64,000 nucleotides of DNA. It comes from Salvator merianae (Eukaryota > Chordata > Lepidosauria > Squamata > Teiidae). Location of the stretch: contig QVOM02000001.1 of the NCBI GenBank assembly GCA_003586115.2, forward strand, positions 17,931,291 to 17,995,290, read 5' to 3'. A program made the translations under genes and the position numbers. The notes under the pieces were generated by a model. It did no database searches and was not told the origin of the DNA. It worked only from the letters and a program-made list of their open reading frames with translations. Shown here one piece after another: positions 35,730-46,589 of this stretch (the first letter of the stretch is position 1; every line of letters starts with the position of its first letter).

Positions 35730-36135
35730 GGCTGCATCCAGACAGGATATAAAACATGGTATTATCCCAGTACTATTTTGGGATTGCCAAATGTATCTGT
35801 GGCAATCCCAGCACAGCCTCAGGATATAGGGATGAAATCCTGGAATACTGCTGTTCTGGGAAAAAGAACTCCCAACCTTGGTTTTCCCGAAATAGTAATA
35901 TCGCTTACCTTATCTGGTGCTTGCTCTGAAACTGGGCTGAAAATACCCACTGTGCAAGTGTGGAGGCGGGCACTTGTGCCCTTTGAGGTACTTCATCATC
36001 AGAAGCAAGCACCAGACAAGGTAAGGAACGAGGCTTGCCCTGTGATTTTGCCCTGCCACTTGACAGGACCAGCAAGAGGGAATTGTGCGACCTAAATAAG
36101 ATCCCTCATTTTCCTTTCATGGTCTGGAGGCAGCC
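35730..36135. mobile_element. MITE, family D-like (long)
   Basis: GGCTGCATCCAGACAGGAT starts after TAA, and GGTCTGGAGGCAGCC ends before TAG. The interior has inverted pieces such as 'aagcaagcaccagacaagg' against 'ccttatctggtgcttgct', giving a second internal hairpin at about 35909-36024. It is 406 bp and non-coding. Confidence 0.65.
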
Positions 36136-37086
36136 TAGAACATTTGTAGAGGTCCACATTGGCAAAGGTTGCTCATCTCTACAGTGGTGAGCCTGAGGCT
36201 GCTGAATTAACTTCCATCATCCTCTCTGTTGTTGAGTGGGCTGGGAGGCTAGTAGTATCTGGAGTGCAGTGGGATACCAAGGCCTTGTGCAAGACAGAGT
36301 CATACCGGATCCTGCTGGACAGTACACTCGTGCGCTTCAGTGTGTCTATTAGTTATGAATCCTTCTTGCCGTCTAATAGGATTAAAAGAGACATACAATA
36401 TTTGAATTTTAGGGATTATGATATTTTTATTAAACTTTGTATTTTGTAGTATTTTAATGCATTTTGCGGTGGGCACTATGTCTGAAAAGCAAGTTGGTGA
36501 TTATGATAAAGAACAGTGATATTTGGCTTTGAAATTAGCTGGAAGAGCACAAAATTGTAGGAAGTTGAGTTTGTGCTCAAACTTCAGGAAAAAAGCAGAG
36601 GGAACATTGTTTCCAGTTAGTTTTGTGCTGGCTTTTCCTCAACTAATGGGGTTTGGATGGCTTAAATGACCTCTTCAAAGGCTCTAATTCTCTTATTCTA
36701 CTGCTGTTTTGGAGGTTATATATCTTTGTGGGGGTTGTAATTGTTGCACATAGTTATTTTCTTGTCAGCCATTTTGAATTTCCTTCTAGGAGGAAATGCA
36801 TGTAGTAAACAATAAAGGTAATAGGATATACAGTGTAATAATAATACTAACTGTAGGACATCCGTTTAAGAGAATGAATGATTAGAGATTTTGGAGTTCT
36901 TCACATAAATGCAAGGTTCAGCTGTGGAAACTGGCAACCACAAGATGGAACACTGGTAATAAACATGGACTGTTTTGAAGGTGAGGGGCAGATCAATTCA
37001 TGAAGGAAACTGGTGTCAAAGACCACTAGTCACAATAGCTGTGTGCTGTCTGTAGTATCAGAGATGGTATAGCTTTGAAAACCAAA
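36136..37086. other. unannotated non-coding sequence
   Basis: AT-rich; a possible LINE tail lies near 36400-36480. Nothing firm. Confidence 0.4.
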
Positions 37087-37240
37087 TGCCCAATAAGAAC
37101 AGTAGGAAAACATGGATACTGTAATGTCCTGCCTGTAATTTTAGGCTTCTGGCTGGCCACAGTGAGAGTAAAAAACTGGACTAGATGGGCTTTTCATTTA
37201 GAGCTGCGTCCTGAATCAGACCAGAGCACCATTCACATGG
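37087..37240 (+). mobile_element. diverged retroposon 3' module
   Basis: 'Ttctggctggccacagtgag' followed by 'aactggactagatgggcttt' resembles the retroposon at 24.0 kb. Confidence 0.45.
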
Positions 37241-38166
37241 TACCAGTTAGGGGCAGAATCTGGTGCAGGAGATGAGAAATTCACCATAGCAGCGAGACAG
37301 CCTGTGACAAACACCCCAAGGCCTCACACCAGAGCCCAGAGGGCTTCTTCTGTGGAACCTCTGATGGCAGAAGTGAGATTTCCAAGTGGATGGACTCTAT
37401 TACTGTAGTGGAGACTGGATGTCCTGAGAGGGCTTGATTAAGGCACCTTTGCTGTGCAGTGGAGATGCAACCCTGAAGAACCTTTACTTGCATGCTGAGA
37501 AGAGGAATCGTTGTAGGTGTTTATCCAAAACAGAGTTACCACAAGGAAAAGAGGACAAGTATGCTACACCTTTAATGATTGTACAAAATAAGCACCTGCT
37601 GAAATCATTTCTTCTGTACCACTATTTGTTAAAAAGTTGTTGATGAAAGGAAAAATTAGTGGCATTCTGTCTTGGGCATTTTAGGCTGTTTCTTCTTTTC
37701 TTATTTCTTGTCTCTTCTGTCTCTTTGATTTTATTGTTTAAGAGCTCAGCTTTGCCCACCTTTGTGTGTATGTGTGTCTGAGGGTCCACAGCTAACGGCA
37801 GCTGTTGTGGCTTTCATGCTCACAGTTACAAATTGTGGAGATCCGTTACTAAACTTGTGGAGATTCATGGTTCTTGTTCAAGAATCACAAAAACATCTAT
37901 GTTTATAGGAATAAAAATTCAGAGAAAGTGACTTGTATTTTTACTCATTCTCATGATGCAAGGCAGAACAGTGACTGGGTTTTTTAAAAAAAATAATTTT
38001 CCTGAGGAGCTCAGGGTTTTGAGATTCATATAGAGAAGGGTTTGGGGATTTGTGTACAGCTGACCAAAGAAGCCAGAAGAAGGATGGAAATTAGGAGAAG
38101 TGTCTTTAACTCTGCACTGTTTTCTAAGAAATAACAATGAACAACGAGATGGACAGAGATATGTTA
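37241..38166. other. unannotated non-coding sequence
   Basis: No recognised feature. Confidence 0.45.
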
Positions 38167-38686
38167 GGCCATTTCTGCACTTACCGTGTGGTTTAGGGGA
38201 AGCCCCATCCCCTCCTTATGCTCACCATCCACACAGGATAGAGCATAGACTGGACTGGGACGCCCCAAAGGGTATCCTGTTCCAGTTGATCAGCAGACCT
38301 CTCTTTAAAGGTCTGCCAGTGTATTAGGGGGTGGTATACCAGACCACAGAGGTGTGCAAATGGCATGCCTCTGTGTTCTGTTATATCATGGGGAACCCAA
38401 TTTGGTGGCAAAAGAAGGCACACCACTGAAATGGGCACCCAGAAACTCCAAAAGCCAAAAACATCCGTTCCTAGCCTTCAGAGTATTTGGAGGCATCCCA
38501 CTCCAGCTCCAGAGCTGGCGAGAGCTTCGGAACTGGTGGGGGGGCTGACATGGAACAGGCTGTCCTAATGTGGACAGCCTTGTTCCATGCTAGGAGTAAT
38601 CTGTCCCAGCTTGGGATGGATTACTTATTCCAGACCTGAGTGTTCCACTCCGATCCAGAATGCTGACCTCCAGTGCAAATGCAGTC
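38167..38686. mobile_element. MITE, family C, complete, TSD TTA
   Basis: GGCCATTTCTGCACTTACC opens it and GTGCAAATGCAGTC closes it. The flanks are TTA (38164-38166) and TTA (38687-38689). The interior 'ggtctgccagtgta', 'accacagaggtgtgcaaatgg' style and 'tatcatggggaaccca' is shared with 41.06 and 59.27 kb. It is 520 bp, non-coding and the best uninterrupted reference copy of family C here. Confidence 0.8.
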
Positions 38687-38689
38687 TTA

Positions 38690-39706
38690 ATAATCTATCA
38701 TGTGGAATGTATTGTTCAATCCATTTTTGCTTTCAACCTGCCCAGTTATTCATCTTAAGTGAAATGGAATAGTTACGTAAGTATCTCAGCTAGAATCCAA
38801 AGAAGACTGTTTTTCTCAAACAACAAACCCCGCAGGCTACAAGGCAAACTTTTGTTTGGAGTTTTCTTTTGAAATTAAAGAGAGTTTCAAAAGTAATTTA
38901 TAATATTGTCCACTGCTCAGAGAATATTTTTTGGGAAAAAATCCTGTAGAGTAGCATCAGCTCTTGCCATCTTCACTACCCTAACTAATTGTTTAGATAC
39001 AAGCCAGTGTTTTGCTTCATCCATCCACATATATCACTGGAATTTATTCTATTCGATGCATTGCTATTTCTTTGAGGATGGTAGCAACATTTAGGCAGTG
39101 GTTTAGGAAAGAATTGTGCTGGATTGTGATTTTATGTGTTTTTATTGCATCTCATCTCCTGGTGTTGCAAGTCATCACAAAATGCATGCATTAGTTCTTA
39201 GGGTTTGCTCTCGTCTAGATGAGCAATAGTTTTCTGAAGTCTGGCAAGCACTGACTGGCAATTACCCCCTTGTCCATTTTCCCTCTCCTCTTTATCTTTC
39301 TTTTGATTTCTTGAGGTGGAAAGCTCCAGGCTGTTTCGGAGGCCAGAGGTCAAAACACAGGTGTGATTCTATTCTCTTCATCCTGCACCCCATCCCTATG
39401 GACACCTCCCTTTGATCTTTCTAGTGAACTTCCCAGCACAACGATTGTGAGGAATTTTCCACAGGTCAGTGATCTTACCCATTCATGCTGAGATTCTACA
39501 AGTGGTATTATGAGTGTGTGTTTTTTTCTCGGCTCAGAGGGTCATGAACCAAAAAAAACAAACAGGCTGTGAAAAAAGTATAATAGCTGTTGCATTGTGT
39601 TTTCCCTAGCAGTTTGGATCATGAGCATTCAGCATGGACTTTCTTCTGGCATCTGATACAGAGGGAGAGAGGGAAAGAGAGAGAGTACAAAAGAAAGGAA
39701 CTGTAA
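38690..39706. other. unannotated non-coding sequence
   Basis: AT-rich; purine-rich GAGA run at about 39660-39690. No gene or repeat is recognised. Confidence 0.45.
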
Positions 39707-40120
39707 GGTCTGCACAGGAGGGGGCAAGAACGCTACAAGTTTAGCATCTTTCTCCTGTGAATTGAGAGGAGTGCGCCTCTTAAAGTGATGACATGCTGTG
39801 GCCTGCTGTCCCCAGCCATCAGCATCACCTCTGGGAAACTTGACAGCTGGGAGGGGTCATCAAACACAGGAAATGACCCCTTGGACCATTTCTTGAGTTT
39901 GATGATTTCATACAGGCTGCCCAGGACACAGGTAAGTCTCCTGAAGCAGTGGCAGTGCAGCAGTGGCAGGGTTGCTGATAGCAAGCTCTCAGTGCTCTTC
40001 CTCCCAATCTGCCATTCAAGCACCCTTAGGAGTGCTTGTGGCAGCGTGGCAGCCTGATGCTGCACTCATTAACCACACTGAAAGTGCCATGGGATAGCAG
40101 GGTTGTGCAGATCCTGTCCC
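39707..40120. mobile_element. MITE-like element, family G
   Basis: The right end GTGCAGATCCTGTCCC matches the right end of the 61.6 kb element (GTGCAGATCCTGAC). The left end GGTCTGCACAGG seems shortened. The shared interior includes 'aaacacaggaaatgacccc' and 'gatgctgcactcat'. It is about 414 bp with no coding region. Confidence 0.55.
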
Positions 40121-41056
40121 CTTATAAAAGCCATAAATGTGCCACGTGGATCCTGGGAAAGAAAGGAAGAATGCAGTTTATCTGTAGTCTAGAAAAATGT
40201 TATAATTGTTGAATTAATATAAGAATTGGTACAATGGTAGAACTGGTGCAAATGTTGGAGTCTCATTTAATGCTAGCTCTGTCAGTATACTGGTGGTAAA
40301 ACTAGGATCGGATTTTATGTTTTTACTAAGGAAAGGCTAACAAATGGCGCCTTGCAGGCAACGTCCAGATTTCCCTCTTACTATCTCTAATCTCCAAATG
40401 CCACACAGGACCTGAAAGGTGCCACCTTTTGCTCGTCAAGAAGCCTCTCTAGTGCTTTGCACCCAAGAAATAGGAAAAATGCTCAGACCAGGGTGAAAGA
40501 CACAGAGGAACAACAGATTTTGCATGTCTTCTTGTCATAGTGTGAGACGTTTGCCAAACATAAGGAAAGACCTCAATTCTAGGAGTTAGATCTTCGTCTG
40601 TAGGAAGGGATTGTGGCTGATGGGGCAGAGAAGCGAGGAGGTGCTACCAGAGGTCAGAATAGGGAGAGCTAATGGTAGGTGAGATCTTGTTAAGGCTGCA
40701 GTTCTATAGAAACCTATATAAAAATTGTGACCACTGAATATTGTATAATCTATCCTGAAGTGAAATGTGCATGAAAGCAAAAGAGAGAGTGATTTCAAGT
40801 CCTAAGCTTATGGGTACTTAAGCTTATGGCTACTTAGAGAGGAGAGGCCCACTGAGTTCTTATGGAACAGCTGCCATGGAAAGTGTTCAGGCTCTGGAGT
40901 AGGTAGTCAAGGCATTGAGGCACATCAGTTAAGCACCTTTGCCCAGTCCCAGGTTGCTTAGACTGGGGAATTGACTTTGTTGTATCTGTTGGTTCCTAAA
41001 TTCTTTATGTAATCAGCTGACAGTATTGAATTTAGACAAGCACTTGTTGAAGCTTA
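40121..41056. other. unannotated non-coding sequence
   Basis: A near-duplicate of 'aagcttatggstact' type occurs at 40805-40835. Nothing else is recognised. Confidence 0.45.
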
Positions 41057-41723
41057 GGGCCTTTCTGCATTTACTACTAAAGTGGTATGGCAAGAGATCC
41101 AGGAGCCCCCCTTCTGCACCTTGGTACGGTCCAAGGGAAACCCCACCCCCTGCTAGTATGCTCTGTCTGCATTGGACGGAGCTGTACCTGACTAAGTGGC
41201 TCAAAATGGCTGCCTAGTCAAGGATACCATTAGATTAAAAAAAAAAAGAACTAGCAGCAGACCAGTGGCCTCTAAACTGGACCATAGAGGCATGCAAACA
41301 TGACATGCCTCCATAGTCCAGTTTCCTGTAGTAGTAGTAGTAGTAGAAGAAGAAGAACTTGGTTTTTATACCCCGCTTTTCTCAGCCGAAGCTGACTCAA
41401 AGCGGCTTACAAGGTTATTTTTCGCCCGAAGGCTTATCTATCTATCTATCTATCTATAGGGTATCCATTTCAGTGGCACTCCTTGTTGTGCCACTGAAAT
41501 GGGTCCCCTGGGGACTCTGAGAGCAGGAACTTTTGATCCTGGCCATCAGAGCTCTCAGAGTAAGCTCCAAAGTATGCATGAGCTTTGGACTTGGTGTGGG
41601 AGTTGTCCCAGAACAGCCATCCAAATGTGGATGGCCTTGTTCCAGGACAGTTGGACCACTCAAGCTAGTACTCTGCTCTAGGTGATCCAGTCCCGCTGAA
41701 GCAGTTCAGTAAAGGTAACAGCC
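41057..41723. mobile_element. MITE, family C, interrupted, TSD TTA
   Basis: GGGCCTTTCTGCATTTAC starts after TTA (41054-41056), and GTAAAGGTAACAGCC ends before TTA (41724-41726). The interior matches the 38.2 kb copy on both sides of an inserted LINE tail at 41328-41458. Just right of the insertion, CCATTTCAGTGGCAC and its inverted copy form a hairpin (about 41465-41500). Confidence 0.75.
41328..41458 (-). mobile_element. L2-like LINE 3' tail inside family C
   Basis: (TAG)n/(AAG)n is followed by 'ttggtttttataccccgctt' and 'aaagcggcttacaagg', the reverse-strand terminal module of squamate L2-like LINEs. A (TATC)n run follows at 41434-41458. Confidence 0.65.
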
Positions 41724-41884
41724 TTAAAATATATCTTTAATTCATGCATTTATAGTTTGCTGAGGAATCAGAATGCTTTCATGGACTTTGCTAGCCTATT
41801 CATATGTTTCTGCAAAGGAGGAAAGTGGAATGCGTATGGAATGTTCCTGGGCAGACAGTAAGGAAGGGAAAGTCACTTTCACTT

Positions 41885-42070
41885 AAGAACTTAACAACAT
41901 AAGAAATGCCTCACTGGATCAGGTCCATGGCCCATCCAGTCCAGCAGTCTGTTCTCACAGTGGCCAACCAGCTGCACAGGGAATCCCATCAGCAGGATAG
42001 GAGCACAGAACCTGCTCTGCTTGCAGTCTCCCAGCAGCTGGCCTTCAGAGGCAGACCACCTTTCATAAAT
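41885..42070 (-). mobile_element. retroposon, reverse strand
   Basis: 'Taacaacataagaaatgcct', 'actggatcaggtccatggcc', 'catccagtccagcagtctgt' and 'cacagtggccaaccagctg' are the inverse of the 24.0 kb module. This layout is very common in lizard and snake genomes. Confidence 0.7.
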
Positions 42071-42074
42071 AAAA

Positions 42075-42549
42075 CAGTTTTCACATAAGGGCAAAGAAGC
42101 GTACACCATCATATAGAAAGCTGGCACAGGTGGTCTGATTGGCCAGAAGTAGACATGTCACCATGTTTTGCTTTTAAAACATTTCTAAAATCAATGCAAC
42201 AAATTATATTAAAAACAAAATCCATAAAACAGGGTAGTGTGTGAAGTGGAACTAGATTTGTATCACAGTATTTGACAGTAGGTGTCTATGGCAGCTTCCA
42301 AATGGTCCCTATGTTTTAGAAGCAAAACACAGTGACATGTCTATTTCTGGCAAATCAGACCACCTGTGCCAACTCTCCATATTTATTTATTTATTTTGAT
42401 TTCTATCCCACCCTACACCCGAAGGCCCCAGGGTGGGTCACAACATGTGTAAAAACAATAACAGATTAAAAACAGTATAAAACAAATTAAAACACTAAAA
42501 ACAGTCTACATATGATGGTGTGCACTTCTTCTCGTTAACGCGAAAATTG
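42075..42549. mobile_element. long-inverted-repeat element split by an L2 tail
   Basis: The left arm from 42075 (CAGTTTTCACATAAGG, then AAGAAGCGTACACC, ATCATAT, GGCACAGGTGGTCTGATT, GACATGTCACC) recurs inverted on the right. The right arm is in two pieces, 42314-42377 and 42506-42549. Paired arms are about 110 bp and roughly 88-90% identical, with a loop of about 130 bp. The break holds the L2 tail at 42383-42505. No host target duplication is clear, so the superfamily is unknown. Confidence 0.7.
42383..42505 (-). mobile_element. L2-like LINE 3' tail with TSD
   Basis: (TTTA)n, then 'gatttctatcccaccctaca', 'cgaaggccccagggtgggtc' and 'acaacatgtgtaaaaaca' read as the reverse complement of an L2 3' end. 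The flanks CTCCATAT (42375-42382) and CTACATAT (42506-42513) look like an 8-bp target duplication made in the surrounding element. Confidence 0.7.
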
Positions 42550-43442
42550 CCACAGTAATCCACCAGTCTGTAACTTTCCTGGCCTCTGGAATTAGGCCAG
42601 GATGGGGCTGTGGCAGAGCCATCCACCACTAAACTTGATCATGACTTGAACTTCATCACAGTCCACCTAACTTGGGTTTATCTGCACTACAGGGATTCTC
42701 CTGACCTCATTCTCGTACGGCTTTCATTCCCTTTGATGAATTGCTCCATAGCCTTTTTTCTTCCTCACTGATTTTCACTTGTGTGCTACAAGGATCTTTC
42801 ACTTCCTTAGAGTACACTTGTGCAAATAGACATTCACACCTGTTAGGAGGGCTGCAAAGAGGCCTGGGATTGCTAGGTGAAGCATTTAGCAATCCTGGGG
42901 CTTCATTGACACTCAGGATCTATTAAGGAACAGGTGAGCCATGAAGACTGCAGGGGAATTCACCTGTTCTTAAGGCTACAGATGCCACCATTTCTTTCTT
43001 CACACTTGTGCAGACATCACGATGTATCTACACATCATGACAACTGTGCAAGTGTGATGCTGCCCCATACACAGAAGAAATGGTGGCATCCTCATTTACA
43101 GCCTCTTTACAGTCCTCCAAGCAGGTTCTGCACAAGCCTACCTTAGAATACAGTATATAGATGGTTTCATGTTATTTCTTCATGATATTCTAGAAGCGTG
43201 CTGAAGTTGGATTTCTGTGACACTTTTTTTCTGTGGTTGCACAGAAAAGGAACAACCATTTTTACCCCCTTCCGGTCAGGTCAAAAGGAACTTGGGATGG
43301 CACAGGAAGGCATAATGCCATGAAGAGAGCTCTTCGTAAAGTGGCCGGTGTATTGTCCACACACCTGACGCTTTTCCTGGTCAGGCTAACATTGCAGGGA
43401 GGGAACATTTGTCCCCAAGCTTCAATGTTTCTGGCCAGAGCT
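42550..43442. other. unannotated non-coding sequence
   Basis: Around 42985-43090 'agaaatggtggcatc' style sequence occurs inverted ('gatgccaccatttct'). This suggests a further, unresolved foldback of about 100 bp. Confidence 0.4.
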
Positions 43443-43499
43443 GTTTTCACAAATGCAAGAAATGGCCAATAGTTGGCCATTTTGTATATTTGTGAAAAC
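43443..43499. repeat. 57-bp hairpin
   Basis: GTTTTCACAAAT pairs exactly with ATTTGTGAAAAC. Inside it AAATGGCCAA pairs exactly with TTGGCCATTT around a 3-base loop. It may be the core of an unrecognised foldback element. Confidence 0.75.
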
Positions 43500-43559
43500 G
43501 GGGCTTGTTTTGTCTGACTAAAAGGAAGCATGAAAAGGAAGATATGGATGAGAAATGTG

Positions 43560-43830
43560 CAAAGTTCAGTTTGCATTCAAGAGTATGAATTGAACTGAAC
43601 AGTTCAAAGATTTTGATTCAATTCAATCTGGCGCTGGTTTGATTCAAACTGAACCAGGGACCCATCCATGTTCTCTATATTTGTGTTCTTTAAGAGGGCT
43701 TTTAAAAACTTTTTAAATGGAAAAATTGGGTGGTTTTTTTTGACAGGTTCAAAGTTTGTTTTGAACCTGTTTGAAAAGGTTTGAACTGAACCACTTAAGG
43801 TTCAATCTGAATAGAAGCAAAAAAAAGTTC
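43560..43830. repeat. GTTCAA/TTGAAC-rich degenerate repeat
   Basis: Many copies of GAACTGAAC, GGTTCAAA, TTTGAACC and TTGAACTG occur on both strands within 270 bp. It is partly palindromic, with no fixed period. Confidence 0.6.
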
Positions 43831-44024
43831 ATGCATATTTCTAGTATGGACTTTGCGATAGCAGCAGTGGAGTAGAAGAGCTGGAGAGCGTGGTGTCACA
43901 GTGCTTTCTCCCATTGTACTGTTACAGCACTCTTAGGTACACTTACGCTGGGCTGTTCGCTAGATAATTGCAAAGTTGTGTGGATTCCATACTCTTCCTG
44001 CACACCCACAGTGCTGCTTGGGTG

Positions 44025-44115
44025 TAGTGTGCATCCTGTCGCAGTGGAAGAGCATTTGCCTTGCATGACCAAAGCTCCAGGTTCAGTACTCAGTGTCTCC
44101 CTGAAAGAAGGCAGA
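44025..44115 (+). mobile_element. tRNA-derived SINE head
   Basis: TGTCGCAGTGGAAGAGCATT resembles an A-box, followed by 'tgccttgcatgac' and the B-box-like AGGTTCAGTACTC, as in the 18.3 kb copy. Confidence 0.6.
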
Positions 44116-44470
44116 ACTATTGCCAAGTAAAATGCATTATCTATCCACGTAGTCATCCAGAGCAGAACTGTAGCTAGAATGGAATGGGCCCCTGGCAAAG
44201 AAAGCAACCCTCATAGTTAATAATCTGGGACCAAAAATATGTACAGAGTACACCAATAAACACCGAGCTCTGCAGCTAGCCAAACACACACACTCCAGCC
44301 CTCTTTTGCTTCCTGTCCTTGCTTTATGATAGTTACTCTCCTGATTGGGAGTGATCAGCTCAGCTTGAGAGCATCTTTATCTTTGCCTGATTAGGTGAGC
44401 ATTGCTGCCTGGAGCATAGAATTCATGAAACTGGCAGGCAGCACTCAGTGTAAATGCAAATGGTTCAAAG
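44116..44470. other. unannotated non-coding sequence
   Basis: No recognised feature. Confidence 0.45.
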
Positions 44471-44685
44471 TGAACATAAGAGGAGCCCTGCTGGATCAGG
44501 CCACAGCCCATCTAGTCCAGCATCCTTTCTCACACAGTGGCCTACCAATGGCTTCAGGACATTCTCAAGCAGAAGACAAAGACAGAGCCTTCACTTGCTT
44601 TCAACTCCCTGCAAATGGCCTTTAGAGGCATCCTGTCTGGTTCTCCAGTACCTAGACATTCATTCTAGTAGCCACTAATACACGT
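44471..44685 (-). mobile_element. retroposon, reverse strand
   Basis: 'Aacataagaggagccctgct', 'ggatcaggccacagcccatc' and 'tagtccagcatcctttctca' match the 41.9 kb repeat and continue to 'tttagaggcatcctgtctgg'. It ends next to a family A MITE. Confidence 0.75.
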
Positions 44686-44686
44686 A

Positions 44687-45110
44687 GGGTCTGTTTGCAC
44701 TTTGGTGCTAGTGAGCACCCAGACGCTCACTGACAAAGTGTTTCTGCACTTTCTGGAGGCCCCAGTATCTGCAGACATTCCTGAACGCTACTAGCTGTGG
44801 ACAGCTAAATTGCAGCTGGACTGCTCCTGATCAGCAGTGTTTACACCTGCTTCTGGGTGCGAACACTGCAGGCCACGGTGTGGCACAGCTGCACAGTCAT
44901 GTGCTGTGTCCCTTGTCATCATGGCAGCAGCCACATGTTTTCACAGCCACTGTCATGGCAGGTGGACCGGCATTCACACTGTGAGTGCTAGAAGCCCAGT
45001 TCTGGGTTTTTCTAGCCCTTGCAGTGCAGATGGCCGCTACGCCATGGGGTCTATTCCGGCATTGAATTCTATTATTATATCATTCTACACTGGCAAGTGC
45101 AAACGGGCCC
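44687..45110. mobile_element. MITE, family A, complete
   Basis: GGGTCTGTTTGCACTTTGG and GTGCAAACGGGCCC are the ends. The flanks are GTA and ATA (2 of 3). The left hairpin is GCTAGTGAGC pairing with GCTCACTGAC. Relative to 33.2 kb both arms changed together. The right palindrome slot (about 45058-45092) is degraded. It is 424 bp. Confidence 0.75.
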
Positions 45111-45816
45111 ATATTCTCCATGAGTTTGTCCTACCCTATAAGAATTTAAGCAGTGCAGTCACATAAGAGTGCCAGGAAGCCAAGAATAAAGCTGCCACCT
45201 CAAGGTTGCTGTTATTATAATCTGCTTGGGGACTAGAAGGGAGGCAGGGAAAAGAAGTGCAAAACTGACATTCTAGGCTTCTCTTCTCCCCTGCCCTCCT
45301 CCTTTCAGCTGACTAAAACAGACAGTTTACATGCTTTCCTTTTCAGTAGATGTCAGGTTCTTGTTTGCCAAACTAGGACCTGCATTGGATGTTAAGTTGG
45401 GGGTTGTTTGTACTTCTGTTATGCGAACGGAAATTTGCTTTAAGTGCATGTGAAATTGGCACTCCACATACCTTCTGTCTCCACAGTTTATATGATGCTT
45501 GTGAAAAATTCCTTCCCTTCCAGAGATGATGTGCAAAAGTCCAATATTGCAACATCTGGAGGAAACTTTCTCAGACATTTATGCGACCTTCACATAACTA
45601 AACATAACTCGGTATGAGCCTTAAGTCACGGTTCCCCATGATGCCCCAGGATTTATAAGGTAGCACTTTTTAAACAAATTTGATTTGAGCAAACTCACTT
45701 TGTAACCACTATGTTAGTCAAGAAATGGATTTCTTTTTTCTTTCCTTATGGAAACTGAAAGGGTGAGGGAAGTAGGTTTCTTCTGTCTGGAGAAGGGAAG
45801 GTTGAGGAAAAATGCA
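45111..45816. other. unannotated non-coding sequence
   Basis: No recognised feature. Confidence 0.45.
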
Positions 45817-46576
45817 GGCTGCATCTCCACTTACCAGCAGAGGTGCCCATTGCTGCTTAAGGCAAGTGCCCACTGCCACTGTGTCTCCATTTGTGGCAGC
45901 ATCAAGTACCTCTTGGCACTCACACCAGCCCATTACTGTGTACTGTGGTTGGCAGAAGTGCTACCGAGCCCTATTCAAGGTGTTAACCTTAACCTATAAG
46001 GCCCTAAATGGCTTGGGCCCCAAACACCTAAAGGAACATCTTCTCCCATACCAACTTGCCTGTGCCTTAAGATCTGCAGATGAGGCCTCCATGGTTGTAC
46101 CACAACCTTCAATAGCTAGAGGGATAAGCACCTAGGATAGGGCCTTTTCAGTGGTGGCCCCCAGACTCTGGGAAACCCTACCCCCTGTGGTGTGTCAGAC
46201 ATCTTCACTTTACGTCTTTAGGAGTACAGTGAAGACTCACTTGCCTTTGGCCAAAGAAACAATGTTCCCTCCCCACTTTCAGGCACTGCTACTGTTTTTA
46301 GTGTGTGCATTTTACGCATTGTTTTTTAATTGTAATAACCTGCCCTGAGACCTTTGGGTATAGGGCAGGATAAAATTGCAAATAAACAAATAAACAAAAT
46401 ATTGTTGTTGGGTGCTATTTTGCACCTTGAGCAGAGGCGCTTCCATCCGCTGCTGAAAACCCATGTCCATGCTCAGTAGTGGAGATGGAGGAGGAGTGTT
46501 TTTGAGCAATATTTATTAGAGCCCCTCCTGCGTGCCTTGTAACAAGCTGCCTTGCTGGGTAAGTGGGAACCCAGCC
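45817..46576. mobile_element. MITE, family F, interrupted by L2
   Basis: The left end is GGCTGCATCTCCACTTACC. The right end, reversed, is GGCTGGGTTCCCACTTACC. The left piece to about 45945 and the right piece from about 46405 align in order with the intact copy at 8032-8310. Flanking GCA and ATA do not match as a duplication. Confidence 0.65.
45950..46401 (+). mobile_element. L2-clade LINE 3' end with ORF2 C-terminus
   Basis: The plus frame reads 'YKALNGLGPKHLKEHLLPYQ', 'ALRSADEASMVVPQPS', a stop, then 'VVAPRLWETLPPVV' and 'FRSTVKTHLPL'. This is the conserved C-terminal block of L2-clade ORF2. The 3' module 'cctgccctgagacctttggg' and an (AAATAAAC)n tail follow. It is a dead, 5'-truncated copy. 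Confidence 0.85.
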
Positions 46577-46589
46577 ATAATATCTGTAT

